Counted from the stretch's first letter, positions 1 to 8,208 are shown. The stretch is DNA of 9,954 bases from an uncultured Clostridium sp. (GCA_900556455.1 USOV01000033.1:1-9954); one strand, 5' to 3'. Made by a program: numbers and translations. Notes: generated by a model not told the origin, from the letters alone.

Positions 1-15
1 TTCACTTCCAAAAAC

Positions 16-47
16 AAAAAATCGGAAAGAAATCTTTCCGATTTTTT
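16..47 (-). terminator. Intrinsic terminator of the surface-protein operon
   Basis: A perfect 15-bp inverted repeat (16-30 against 33-47) with a GC-containing core (ATCGGAAAGA / TCTTTCCGAT) closes on a tiny AA loop. It begins 4 bp after the stop codon (54-52) of the large surface protein. Read on the minus strand, the stem runs into a T-rich tail of six T, one G and five T. The A/T arms also make it U-tailed on the plus strand, so it could act in both directions. Confidence 0.92.
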
Positions 48-51
48 TATT

Positions 52-3000
52 TTATTTTATAATGTATTTTTTTATTACGTATGCTCCAATTGCCACAACT
101 ACTATGCCTACAGCCACTCCAATTATTATTATGTAATTTATTGTTTGTTCATCACCTGTTGCAGCTCCTATTTGGATTCTGCCTGTATCTGCTTCATCTA
201 TTTCGTGTGTTCTTCCTTCTCGTCTTTCTGCATCTACTATTTCAGCATTTCCCGGTGTTGATGTCATTGCTCTTCTTCCTGCTGCATTTGTGTATTTCAT
301 TACCTCTGCTATGTAGTTTTCGAAGTTTAGGTTTCCTGTTGATGATATTGGGTTTTTACCTAATATTACTTTATACATTACTGCATCTTTTGTTTCTCCA
401 CTGTTGTTCATTTTTCCTGTACTTTCTGTTGTCTTTAATATTGTTTTTAAGTCTATTGTTTGCATACTATAGTCATCTCTTAGGATTCTATGTGTTTTTG
501 GTGCATCTTCATCTATTGCAACTTTTCCTGATGTTGTAAATGTTAAGTCATTGTTTATATAGTCTCTTATGTCTAATACTTCTGTTAATACTTTTCCTGC
601 ACCTGTTCCTCCTGCATAGTAGCTATTTCCTAGTGAGTTTCCTATTTGTGTTCTATATGTTCCTGCTCTTATTGTTCCTTTTACTTCACTAGCTTTGCTT
701 GCTAAAAGTGCTTTATAGTCTGCTATACTTCCTGTATTATACATGTTTGCAAGTTCTTCACTTAAGTAATCATCTTCTCCTGTATTTCTTACTACTAATG
801 TATATTCAAATTCTAAGTTTGCTCCTTCTACTACTGTATTTATGTCTGTTGGAGCTACTTCATATTGCCATACTGTATTTAATATTGTTACATGGTCTTT
901 TAATCCTTCTACTTTTCCACTTATGTCTGTTACATCTGGATCTAAGTACTGATTAACATCTATGTATGCATTTACTAATGTTTGACCATTTGATGCTACT
1001 AGTTTAAAGCCTGTTACATATTTCTTTAATTCTATTTTTGTTTCTGGCCTTAACTCTAATCCAAAGTTGATATTTGTAATGCTATTTTTATATGTTGTTG
1101 TTATTCCATTTACTTCTGTTGTTACAGATGTATTTGTTTGGTCTTCTGTGTCTACTGTTACTTTTATTTTTGATGTTTCTGCACACATCCATGTATTTTT
1201 TAGTACTTGTTCTTTTAGTAGTTTGTTTATTATGTCTTGTGTTATGTCTGTAATGTTTTCACCATATATAGTTTTGTATGCACTAATTAGTATTTCTTTT
1301 TCTGTTTTGTTTAAAGTTTCTGGTGTTACATTGTTTAGTAGTTTTAATAGTACACCTTTTGTTGCGTCTACTTCTACTCCATAACTCATTGTTTCTAGTC
1401 TTCTTGCTTCATTATCTCTTGCTACTGATGCTCCTTCAGTATAGCTTGAATTGTTGTACCATTCTGCTTTGTAGTTTGCATCTGGCATTGATTTGTAGTC
1501 TTGACCATTGTATTTTATTACGTTTCCTGTCATATCATATGTTGTTCCATCTCCGTAAATAAATCTTACAATATAGTTTCCTGCTATCATTCCTCTAAAT
1601 TCATAGTATCCATCCGCTTTACTATATGAGTATTCTTCTAGTGCTGTTCCTTCTGCGTTTAATCTTTGTCCTTTTTCTGTTCCAGATACTGTTTCTTGCC
1701 AAATGTATTCATATTCTTTTCCGTTATATGATTTTAATTCTATTAATTGGACTATTACATCATTTACTTTATTTCCTGCTTTGTCAAATACATTTCCTGT
1801 TATTTTTCTTTCTAGGTCTGATGGTAATAAAATTTTTAGTCCTCCTGCTGTATCACTATCATCTTCAACTTCATTATCATTCATAAAGTTTCCTGGTTGT
1901 GAGTCACAGTCTATTAAACCTTCGTCATTTGAGTATGATGTTATTTCTGCTTTGTTTAAGTATTCTCCTAAGTTTATGTTATTGTTTGTTTTGCTTACCT
2001 CAAATACTAAGTATAATGTTTTTGTTTCTCCTTCTTTTAGTTCTAGTCCATTTAAATTTAATGTTAATACATTTTCTGAATCTTGTACATCATAACTACT
2101 ATTTTGTAATCCTACAAAGTTGTATTTTTCATCATATTTATATTTTACTTCATTTACTTTTGTAGTTTTTGAACTTTGATTTTGTAGGTTTAGTTCATAT
2201 ATTACATATACATTTAAATCTGATCCTGTTGTTAATCCTTCTGGATTTTCTCCATTTATATAGTCTTTTTCTTGGAATCCTTGTGTATTTACATAGTCTC
2301 TTATTCTATAGTTGTAATCTGATTTATACAAGTTTAGGTTATATGTAACTTCTTCATTAGTTTCAGTTGTTCCTATTTCTATACTGTTATCTTTTGTATT
2401 GAATTTATAATCTGTTGTTTGTCCATTTATTTTTACTTTTGCATCATATACATCTGTTGATATTGCTAAGTCTGTTCCTCTTGTTATTAAACCTAAATTA
2501 AGGTTATCTGTATTTAAGTTTATTAATTCAATTGGTGTTTCTGCTGTCATTTGGAATTCTTTTTTGATTGTTGTTTTTTGGTCTTCATTTGTTATTAATA
2601 TAGATTTTTTATCTATATAGTTATAGTTTAGTACTGTTCCATCATTTGATTTTTTATATGTGATTGTTGTAAATCTATTATTAAATGTACTTCTTCTATC
2701 ACTATTATTTTGTCCATTAGCTACATCTTCAAATGCTTTTGCACTTCCATTTTCTATTTTTATTGTGTCTTCATAGTGTACACCATCATAGTAGAATTCT
2801 GTATAATATAAACCTATTTCATAGTCTTTAAATTCATAGTGTCCATTTTCATCTGTTACAGTTTCTGCTACTTGACTTATTGTACCTGTTTTAGGATCTT
2901 TATAGTATAAGTATACTACTATATCCTTCATTCTTGTTTCCCCATCGTCCATTATTCCGTTATTTGGGATTGCTGGTTTTATTCCTGTTTGACCATCTAG

Positions 3001-4611
3001 CCATGCATAACCACCTAAACCTACTTTTTTTAGTTTATTATCAATTGTTATGTGACCATAAGCTGGGTTATCGCCAAATTCTGGGTAATTTCCATTTGGG
3101 TATGTTGGTTCATAGTAATTTAATGGTTTTTCTTCTACTTTAAAATAGTATGCTCTTCCTTGTGCATCTAATTTTAGTAATCCTGTAATTAGTACTTTCC
3201 AATTAGCTTCATTTTTTTCTTTTATTACTACTTTATAGTCTACATCTGCCTTTAGTTCTTCCCAGTTTTGTTTGTCTATACTTCTATATACATTAAACTC
3301 AATGTTTTCTGGTCTTATTCCATATGAATTCTCATAGTCTTCCCATTTTTTTTCAACTTCAATTGTAGTACCTAATTCTATTTCTAGTTCAGCCCAATTA
3401 ATTATTTCTTCTTTTTCTTCTATTTCTTCTACTCTTTCTTGTGCTTGAGAAACATATGTTCCTCCTGCAAAAGGTTGCCCACAATAATAACTATGCCCTT
3501 TTTCACTATGGCACAAGTGACCACAACCATCTGGGTTAGAACGTTGCGTTGTATAAGTTACCCATTCCCATTTCCATGTTGGTTGACTTACCCAATAAGA
3601 TCTATAATGGTTTCCAGAATAACTACCACTTGCACCACAGGTACTACATGTATAATAACCTCTACCATTACTTGTAAATTTTCCACAATATCTTGTTCCT
3701 TCTACTTGTTTACTTGCACCTACCCCAATTATTTTAGCATTAGGAGCAGGTTGAGAGTATGAATCCTCTATATGATGAATAGGCTTCGTTACCATCTTTC
3801 CACAAGAGCTACAATACATCAGTCCTCCTGGAACAGTAGCAGTTCCTTCACTTCTTATTATTCTTGCCCTTTTCACTATTTGAAATGAACATACTTTCAT
3901 TTTAACCTTTGTTAAATATCTATCTGATACTACTAAGTAAAGTTTTGCCTTGCTGTACTCACCTGAGGTTACTTTATTATATCCATTTGTTTCTTCAGAT
4001 GTTGAAAGTGTTGAAGATATTTCTTTATATTCACCGTTTTCTAATGTACATAATTTTACTTTATTAGATATATTATTTCCTGCTTCATCGAAAAATGCAT
4101 AGTAAAATCCTCCCCATGTACGTCTTTCTTCTACTTCTCCATAAGGATAATCAACATAAATTGGTCCATATATTAAATTATCTCCATTAAAACTTGTTAT
4201 CGCATCTTCTCCTTTAGTTAATTTTATTAAAATTTCAATTTCTGCTAATTTTTTATTTTGGTATTCAATAGCCTTTATATAAAGTTCTTGCCCACTTCCA
4301 TCGCCAATACCGTCTGTTAATCCATATTCATCACCAAGTAAAGCATATAAAGCTTCTTGTTTTTCATCTTCAGTATATCCTTCTGCAGACATAATATAGT
4401 CTTTTGCGTAATCATTATCAAAGTTTTCTGGAAGTCCTCCTGCATAAGGGCCTGGTACTTCTCTTGAGCTTACATCATGCATATTGGCATCACCATGAAA
4501 ATTCATAACACCACCTTGAACACAATAGGCCTCACTAACATTGGAAATTGCTAATCCTAAAGTCATTAGTATAATTAATATTAATATACATATTTTTGCG
4601 ATTTTTTTCAT
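52..4611 (-). CDS. Large modular surface protein (Cna_B, SdrD_B-like and DUF11-like modules), membrane anchored, 1519 aa
   Basis: This is a complete secreted cell-surface protein, probably an adhesin or structural surface component. Residues 1-28 form a signal peptide (basic MKKIAK, then a hydrophobic core). Residues 29-390 are not recognised but contain a Cys/His cluster (C267, C270, C309, C322, C325, C363, C367, C377). Residues about 415-530 look like a Cna_B domain: VEKKW at 419-423, KVEE at 491-494 and ITIDN at 521-525 supply the Lys, Glu and Asn/Asp expected for a self-formed isopeptide bond. Residues about 531-630 form an SdrD_B-like domain with TDENGHYEF. Residues about 710-930 are a DUF11-like module ending in NDEG...PGN (906-908). 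A second SdrD_B-like or carboxypeptidase-regulatory-like domain follows (about 934-1060), then another DUF11-like module (about 1190-1460, PGN at 1453-1455). The C-terminus is an acidic stretch, ATGDE, a hydrophobic helix and KKYIIK. There is no LPXTG. The start is fixed by AGGAGG 9 bases upstream, and the gene follows its partner by one base, implying translational coupling. The domain calls are by motif recognition. The ligand is unknown. Confidence 0.9.
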   Translation of the reverse strand: MKKIAKICILILIILMTLGLAISNVSEAYCVQGGVMNFHGDANMHDVSSREVPGPYAGGLPENFDNDYAKDYIMSAEGYTEDEKQEALYALLGDEYGLTDGIGDGSGQELYIKAIEYQNKKLAEIEILIKLTKGEDAITSFNGDNLIYGPIYVDYPYGEVEERRTWGGFYYAFFDEAGNNISNKVKLCTLENGEYKEISSTLSTSEETNGYNKVTSGEYSKAKLYLVVSDRYLTKVKMKVCSFQIVKRARIIRSEGTATVPGGLMYCSSCGKMVTKPIHHIEDSYSQPAPNAKIIGVGASKQVEGTRYCGKFTSNGRGYYTCSTCGASGSYSGNHYRSYWVSQPTWKWEWVTYTTQRSNPDGCGHLCHSEKGHSYYCGQPFAGGTYVSQAQERVEEIEEKEEIINWAELEIELGTTIEVEKKWEDYENSYGIRPENIEFNVYRSIDKQNWEELKADVDYKVVIKEKNEANWKVLITGLLKLDAQGRAYYFKVEEKPLNYYEPTYPNGNYPEFGDNPAYGHITIDNKLKKVGLGGYAWLDGQTGIKPAIPNNGIMDDGETRMKDIVVYLYYKDPKTGTISQVAETVTDENGHYEFKDYEIGLYYTEFYYDGVHYEDTIKIENGSAKAFEDVANGQNNSDRRSTFNNRFTTITYKKSNDGTVLNYNYIDKKSILITNEDQKTTIKKEFQMTAETPIELINLNTDNLNLGLITRGTDLAISTDVYDAKVKINGQTTDYKFNTKDNSIEIGTTETNEEVTYNLNLYKSDYNYRIRDYVNTQGFQEKDYINGENPEGLTTGSDLNVYVIYELNLQNQSSKTTKVNEVKYKYDEKYNFVGLQNSSYDVQDSENVLTLNLNGLELKEGETKTLYLVFEVSKTNNNINLGEYLNKAEITSYSNDEGLIDCDSQPGNFMNDNEVEDDSDTAGGLKILLPSDLERKITGNVFDKAGNKVNDVIVQLIELKSYNGKEYEYIWQETVSGTEKGQRLNAEGTALEEYSYSKADGYYEFRGMIAGNYIVRFIYGDGTTYDMTGNVIKYNGQDYKSMPDANYKAEWYNNSSYTEGASVARDNEARRLETMSYGVEVDATKGVLLKLLNNVTPETLNKTEKEILISAYKTIYGENITDITQDIINKLLKEQVLKNTWMCAETSKIKVTVDTEDQTNTSVTTEVNGITTTYKNSITNINFGLELRPETKIELKKYVTGFKLVASNGQTLVNAYIDVNQYLDPDVTDISGKVEGLKDHVTILNTVWQYEVAPTDINTVVEGANLEFEYTLVVRNTGEDDYLSEELANMYNTGSIADYKALLASKASEVKGTIRAGTYRTQIGNSLGNSYYAGGTGAGKVLTEVLDIRDYINNDLTFTTSGKVAIDEDAPKTHRILRDDYSMQTIDLKTILKTTESTGKMNNSGETKDAVMYKVILGKNPISSTGNLNFENYIAEVMKYTNAAGRRAMTSTPGNAEIVDAERREGRTHEIDEADTGRIQIGAATGDEQTINYIIIIGVAVGIVVVAIGAYVIKKYIIK

Positions 4612-4612
4612 A

Positions 4613-7600
4613 TTAACAACCTCCTTTTTTATTTAATGTTACTTTCTTTATTTTATAGAAACCAAATCCTAATATTATAATTACAACTATTGCAAGTGTT
4701 GTATATAGGATTATTGTACCTGTACTTGTTACAATCAATACTTCAACTTTACTCATATCGTTTTGGTTTTCTAGTCTATCTCCTGGAATTGAGTTTATAT
4801 CTTCTACTCCTTCATCATTTGTTGCTTCATATATTTCCGCTACATTTGTTATTGTTCCTATATTTTCATTTGTCATTTTCTTTTCTAGTATTAGTTTTAT
4901 CTCTGCTGTTTCTCCTGGTTTTAATAATTTATTTATAAACTTAGTTGAATATAAATTTCCATCATCACCTAAATACCAATCTGAATTTAGGTCAGAGTTG
5001 AACATTAAATCTTGTGGCATATAGTCTACTATTTTTCTTACATAACCTGAAATTGTTCCTTCATTTTTTACTACAATTTTATGTTCTAATCTTACTGTAC
5101 TTTCATTCATTAGTTTTCTATAAATTTCCACTTTTGCAAAGTTTGTATCTTTATATTCATATGTTGTAGTTCCTTTTGAGTTTGTTACTGTTATTTTGTT
5201 TATATATTGTTTTAAGCTTAAATCAAAACCTTCGTTTCTTTCTTCTCCACCATTTGGATTATCTGGATTATTTGGGTTGTCTGGGTTATTTGGGTTATCC
5301 GGATTATTTGGGTTATCTGGGTTGTTTGGGTTATCCGGATTATTTGGGTTGTCTGGATTATTTGGATTATCCGGATTATTTGGGTTGTCTGGGTTGTTTG
5401 GATTATCTGGGTTATTTGGGTTGTCTGGGTCACTTGGGTCATCATCTGTTACATTTACAAGTTTTGTAGTCCAAGTAAGTTCCTCTTCATTAAACTTTCC
5501 TGTTATAGTAATTCCCTTATCTGCTTTTATATAGTTTACTTTTCCAGTTAATTGTAAATTATATGTTTCCTCTGGTCCTAGAACTATATAATCCATTTTA
5601 TAGTCTTTTTCATAAAGTTTACCCTCTATTTTTTGTTTTTCTTCCCCATCTTTAGTAAGTATTGTAATAACATAATTTTCTAAAGTAATCTCCTCTGGTA
5701 TAGTTATACTAATTTTGTTGTTCTTAGATTTTATATTTCCTTTATTAGTAGCTTTTAGATTTAGAGTAATTTTTCCTAGTTCATCTATTGTTTCTGGCAA
5801 TTTTTCTATTTCTAGTTTTACTTCTGGGTATCCAATACCATTTACTACTTCTTCTGTTTTATCTATAATTTTATTTTCATCTAGTAATTCTACAAAGAAT
5901 TTTATTTCTCTATAATTTATTCCCTCTGGTAATTTTTCTGCTTTTAAGTTAATATAAACATCTTTACCTTTATCTAAGTTGTTTAATGTTACTGTAAATC
6001 TTTTTGTTGTTTCATCAAGCTTATATTCTAATTCATTTCCTTCACCAAGATTTCCATCATCTGTTATATCATATTCTACAATTTTTCCTAATGTAGCTCC
6101 TTCTGGAATAATTCCTGATAATTTTAAATTTTGTTTTTCTTCTGAAGTATTATTATACATACTTACTCTATATGAAAATTGTTTTTCTTCTTTTATTCCA
6201 TCTGAGCTATCTTTTACACTTTCTAATGTTAATGTAATATCTGATGATTCTTCTGGAGGTGTTGTTTCCCCTCCTTCATTTGGGTTATATTCTCCTATTT
6301 CATCTTTTGGTTCACTTTCCATTACTAATTCTACTGTTACTTCTGCTGTATCAAAGCTCTTTCCATTTTCGTATGTTGTATCAATTCCATTTTGGTAATA
6401 TAATTTTGCATTTGTATTACCTACTTCTGCATTTTCTGAAATGTTTAATTCAAGTGTTAATTCTATTACTGCATTTCCATTTACAATTGTTTCTTCTGTT
6501 TGGTTTCCTTCTAATGATATAACTACAAATTTTCTTCCTAACAATGTTGTTACAAATACTCTTTTACCATAAAAAGCTCCTTCATCATTACTTATTCCGA
6601 ATTTACTTTTAGCTGTATTTACACTTTCAACACTTGTTGGTAATTCTATTAAAAACATTGGGTTTCTAAATAATTCTGATTTTTCTGTTGTTGTATCTAA
6701 TGTCACTGTAAATTTTACCTTGTTTGCTTCTCCTAATACCCAATTTGTGTTATCTACTGTTAGGTTTGCTCTTGTTACAGTATCTTTAAAATTTATTGTT
6801 GTTTCTTTTGTTTGTTGTTCTTCTCCTAATGTAAATTTTATGTTTTGTTTTAAATTCTTTAAATTTTCTAAGTCATTAATATTAGAAATTGTTTTTGTAT
6901 TTCGTATTACTAAATCTGATGCTTCTATTTTGTTCTTTTCTTGTGCTTTTATTTTTGTTAGCTCCATTTTAAAGCTTGTAACTGATACTAAGTAATTTAT
7001 TTCTATATAAGAGTCTTTTAATGTTAGGTTACCAATTACTTCTTCTCCATTTTTTAGTTCTATTGTTGCGTTTTCTGTTAAAGCTAATATATCTTGTTTT
7101 GTATATTCTAATAGTACTTTATTTGTTGCTTTATCTGTTATTACTAATTTTCCTTCTTCATCTAATACATCTAATATAAACTCTTCGCTTACAACTGTTG
7201 TTTTATAATCTAATTTTATATCTGAATTTTGTACATCATCATTATTATAGAATGTGCTTCCTATATCTTCTACTGTTATATTATTACCTTCTGTTCTATA
7301 AGGTAAACTTATTGATATAAGTTGCTCTAGTTCTACTGTTCCTTCTTTTATTGTAGTTTTATGTATGTCTTCATCAAATACTAAAAGAGCTTGTTGGTCT
7401 GGTATATCTATATATTCAAAATTACCTTGTTCAATTTCTGTTGTTATTGCTTCAGAAAAAGAGTATGGTTTTATTTCTACTTTTTGTAAAGTTTGTTTTA
7501 TTGTTTCTACTTGTGTATTTGAAAATATATATGTTATTGCAAATTGGTCTAATCCTTTTTCCTTAGTTGTTAATGTCTCATTTTCATTTAACAAATTTAT

Positions 7601-7963
7601 TTTTAAAGTTCCATTTGAATATTCATATGTTCCTGATGTATAAGAATTTTTGTTGTAGCTTGTAACCTGTACATCTTCAAGTGTTCCTTCTATAATATTT
7701 GTATCTAATGTAATAGTGGTTTCTTTTATTGGATATTCTTCTGATTCAATTCCTGTTCCTACATATACTTGTATTACTCTTTTTTGTTCACCATTAATTT
7801 CACATACTTTATTTGCAATTATATCTTGCATTGCAACTACAGTTGGTGTTTCTTCATCTGTTGCAAATAAAATTAACCCTTTTGTTATAACAAATCCTAT
7901 AGAAATTAGGGTTAAAATTAAAAATATTAATACTACTTTTTTTAATGTTGTGTTTTTTAACAT
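4613..7963 (-). CDS. Secreted, membrane-anchored surface protein with PDNPNN spacer repeats and DUF11-like domains, 1116 aa
   Basis: First gene of the surface operon. The chosen start is ATG 7963 (MLKNTTLKK), 7 nt after AGGAGG (7976-7971). A frame-extended TTG at 7984 would make the ribosome site itself coding and sits at the predicted transcription start, so it is rejected. Residues about 8-33 are a signal or anchor helix. Residues about 35-550 are beta-rich, low in Cys and not assignable to a named family. A Pro/Glu/Gly/Thr linker follows near 555-577 (NPNEGGETTPPEESS). Residues about 577-840 resemble two Ig/DUF11-like adhesin domains. An extended Pro/Asp/Asn spacer of about 9.5 PDNPNN units lies near 846-903. 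The next domain (about 908-1075) begins DLSLKQYINKI and ends AEI...NDEG...SIPGD, matching modules of the neighbouring large protein. It ends in a TSTG motif, a hydrophobic helix and a Lys-rich tail. It is probably an adhesin or stalk that projects from the wall. No enzymatic motif is visible. Confidence 0.88.
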   Translation of the reverse strand: MLKNTTLKKVVLIFLILTLISIGFVITKGLILFATDEETPTVVAMQDIIANKVCEINGEQKRVIQVYVGTGIESEEYPIKETTITLDTNIIEGTLEDVQVTSYNKNSYTSGTYEYSNGTLKINLLNENETLTTKEKGLDQFAITYIFSNTQVETIKQTLQKVEIKPYSFSEAITTEIEQGNFEYIDIPDQQALLVFDEDIHKTTIKEGTVELEQLISISLPYRTEGNNITVEDIGSTFYNNDDVQNSDIKLDYKTTVVSEEFILDVLDEEGKLVITDKATNKVLLEYTKQDILALTENATIELKNGEEVIGNLTLKDSYIEINYLVSVTSFKMELTKIKAQEKNKIEASDLVIRNTKTISNINDLENLKNLKQNIKFTLGEEQQTKETTINFKDTVTRANLTVDNTNWVLGEANKVKFTVTLDTTTEKSELFRNPMFLIELPTSVESVNTAKSKFGISNDEGAFYGKRVFVTTLLGRKFVVISLEGNQTEETIVNGNAVIELTLELNISENAEVGNTNAKLYYQNGIDTTYENGKSFDTAEVTVELVMESEPKDEIGEYNPNEGGETTPPEESSDITLTLESVKDSSDGIKEEKQFSYRVSMYNNTSEEKQNLKLSGIIPEGATLGKIVEYDITDDGNLGEGNELEYKLDETTKRFTVTLNNLDKGKDVYINLKAEKLPEGINYREIKFFVELLDENKIIDKTEEVVNGIGYPEVKLEIEKLPETIDELGKITLNLKATNKGNIKSKNNKISITIPEEITLENYVITILTKDGEEKQKIEGKLYEKDYKMDYIVLGPEETYNLQLTGKVNYIKADKGITITGKFNEEELTWTTKLVNVTDDDPSDPDNPNNPDNPNNPDNPNNPDNPNNPDNPNNPDNPNNPDNPNNPDNPNNPDNPNNPDNPNGGEERNEGFDLSLKQYINKITVTNSKGTTTYEYKDTNFAKVEIYRKLMNESTVRLEHKIVVKNEGTISGYVRKIVDYMPQDLMFNSDLNSDWYLGDDGNLYSTKFINKLLKPGETAEIKLILEKKMTNENIGTITNVAEIYEATNDEGVEDINSIPGDRLENQNDMSKVEVLIVTSTGTIILYTTLAIVVIIILGFGFYKIKKVTLNKKGGC
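4620..4625 (-). promoter_or_regulatory. Ribosome binding site of the large surface gene, inside the upstream coding sequence
   Basis: AGGAGG (4625-4620) lies 8 nt before the ATG at 4611 and inside the last codons of the upstream gene, where it encodes part of its Lys-Lys-Gly-Gly-Cys end. The upstream TAA (4615-4613) is separated from this ATG by one base. This is the classic layout for translational coupling and supports the chosen start. Confidence 0.88.
5255..5428 (-). repeat. 18-bp tandem repeat encoding the PDNPNN spacer
   Basis: About 9.5 tandem units of 18 bp encode Pro-Asp-Asn-Pro-Asn-Asn within the upstream surface gene. All differences between units are at third codon positions (CCA/CCG, GAT/GAC, AAT/AAC). 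The three CCG codons lie exactly 36 bp apart (triplets at 5300, 5336 and 5372), which suggests a 36-bp higher-order unit from past duplication. Proline-rich repeats like this are typical extended spacers that lift a domain away from the cell surface. Confidence 0.93.
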
Positions 7964-7970
7964 ACATACT

Positions 7971-7976
7971 CCTCCT
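7971..7976 (-). promoter_or_regulatory. Ribosome binding site that fixes the start of the upstream surface gene
   Basis: AGGAGG (7976-7971) with a 7-nt gap to ATG 7963-7961. It decides against the in-frame TTG at 7984, which would place this site inside the coding sequence. Confidence 0.9.
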
Positions 7977-7992
7977 ATTTTCAATTAATATT

Positions 7993-8021
7993 ATATTAAA
8001 TCTATTTTATTTTTTTGTCAA
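7993..8021 (-). promoter_or_regulatory. Sigma-A-like promoter of the surface-protein operon
   Basis: On the minus strand, a consensus TTGACA (8021-8016) is followed after exactly 17 bp by TAATAT (7998-7993). An overlapping TATAAT lies at 7995-7990. Transcription would start near 7986, giving a short leader of about 20-25 nt before the ATG at 7963. No riboswitch or attenuator fits in such a leader. Confidence 0.75.
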
Positions 8022-8139
8022 CATTTGTATTTTATTGTATTTTGGTGCTAGTTTAAAATGCCTTTACGGAAATACATTTTTTGTATTTTTTTCTTGAAAA
8101 AATTACAATTTTGTGACATTTTTTTGTGTTTTGCACTTA

Positions 8140-8165
8140 ATTATAATTATACTCGATTATGTCAA
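8140..8165 (-). promoter_or_regulatory. Possible second, distal promoter for the surface operon
   Basis: TTGACA (8165-8160) precedes two directly adjacent TATAAT hexamers (8151-8146 and 8145-8140). The spacers are only 8 and 14 bp, shorter than the usual 16-18, so activity is doubtful. If used, it would give a leader of about 170 nt containing an AAATACA/TGTATTT inverted repeat (8070-8088). Confidence 0.25.
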
Positions 8166-8186
8166 CTTTTTCAAGGTTTTCCAGTT

Positions 8187-8208
8187 AAAAAAAAGCATTT
8201 TTTTGCTT
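8187..8208 (-). terminator. Weak candidate terminator after the SDR gene
   Basis: On the minus strand, AAGCA (8208-8204) and TGCTT (8197-8193) can form a 5-bp stem around an A6 loop, followed by six T (8192-8187). It overlaps the SDR stop codon (8209-8207). The stem is short, so termination may be partial. Confidence 0.4.

Noticed and set aside
81..3762. Many Leu/Phe/Ser-rich plus-strand open frames opposite the large surface gene
   Set aside because: They are shadows created by the A-rich minus-strand coding sequence. They lack ribosome sites, have repetitive Leu/His composition and no recognisable domains.
5176..5534. Open frames on both strands across the PDNPNN repeat, such as runs of LFGLSG or YLGYLG
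   Set aside because: An 18-bp repeat without stops is open in several frames. Only the PDNPNN frame continues into long flanking domains and has silent third positions.
7964..7984. TTG start at 7984 for the upstream surface protein
   Set aside because: The seven added residues would be encoded by the ribosome binding site, and the codon sits at or upstream of the predicted transcription start. ATG 7963 has ideal spacing.
8070..8090. Inverted repeat with T-run as an intrinsic terminator on the plus strand
   Set aside because: No plus-strand gene lies upstream, and the 7-bp stem has only one G-C pair per half. It is more likely an operator or a chance repeat.
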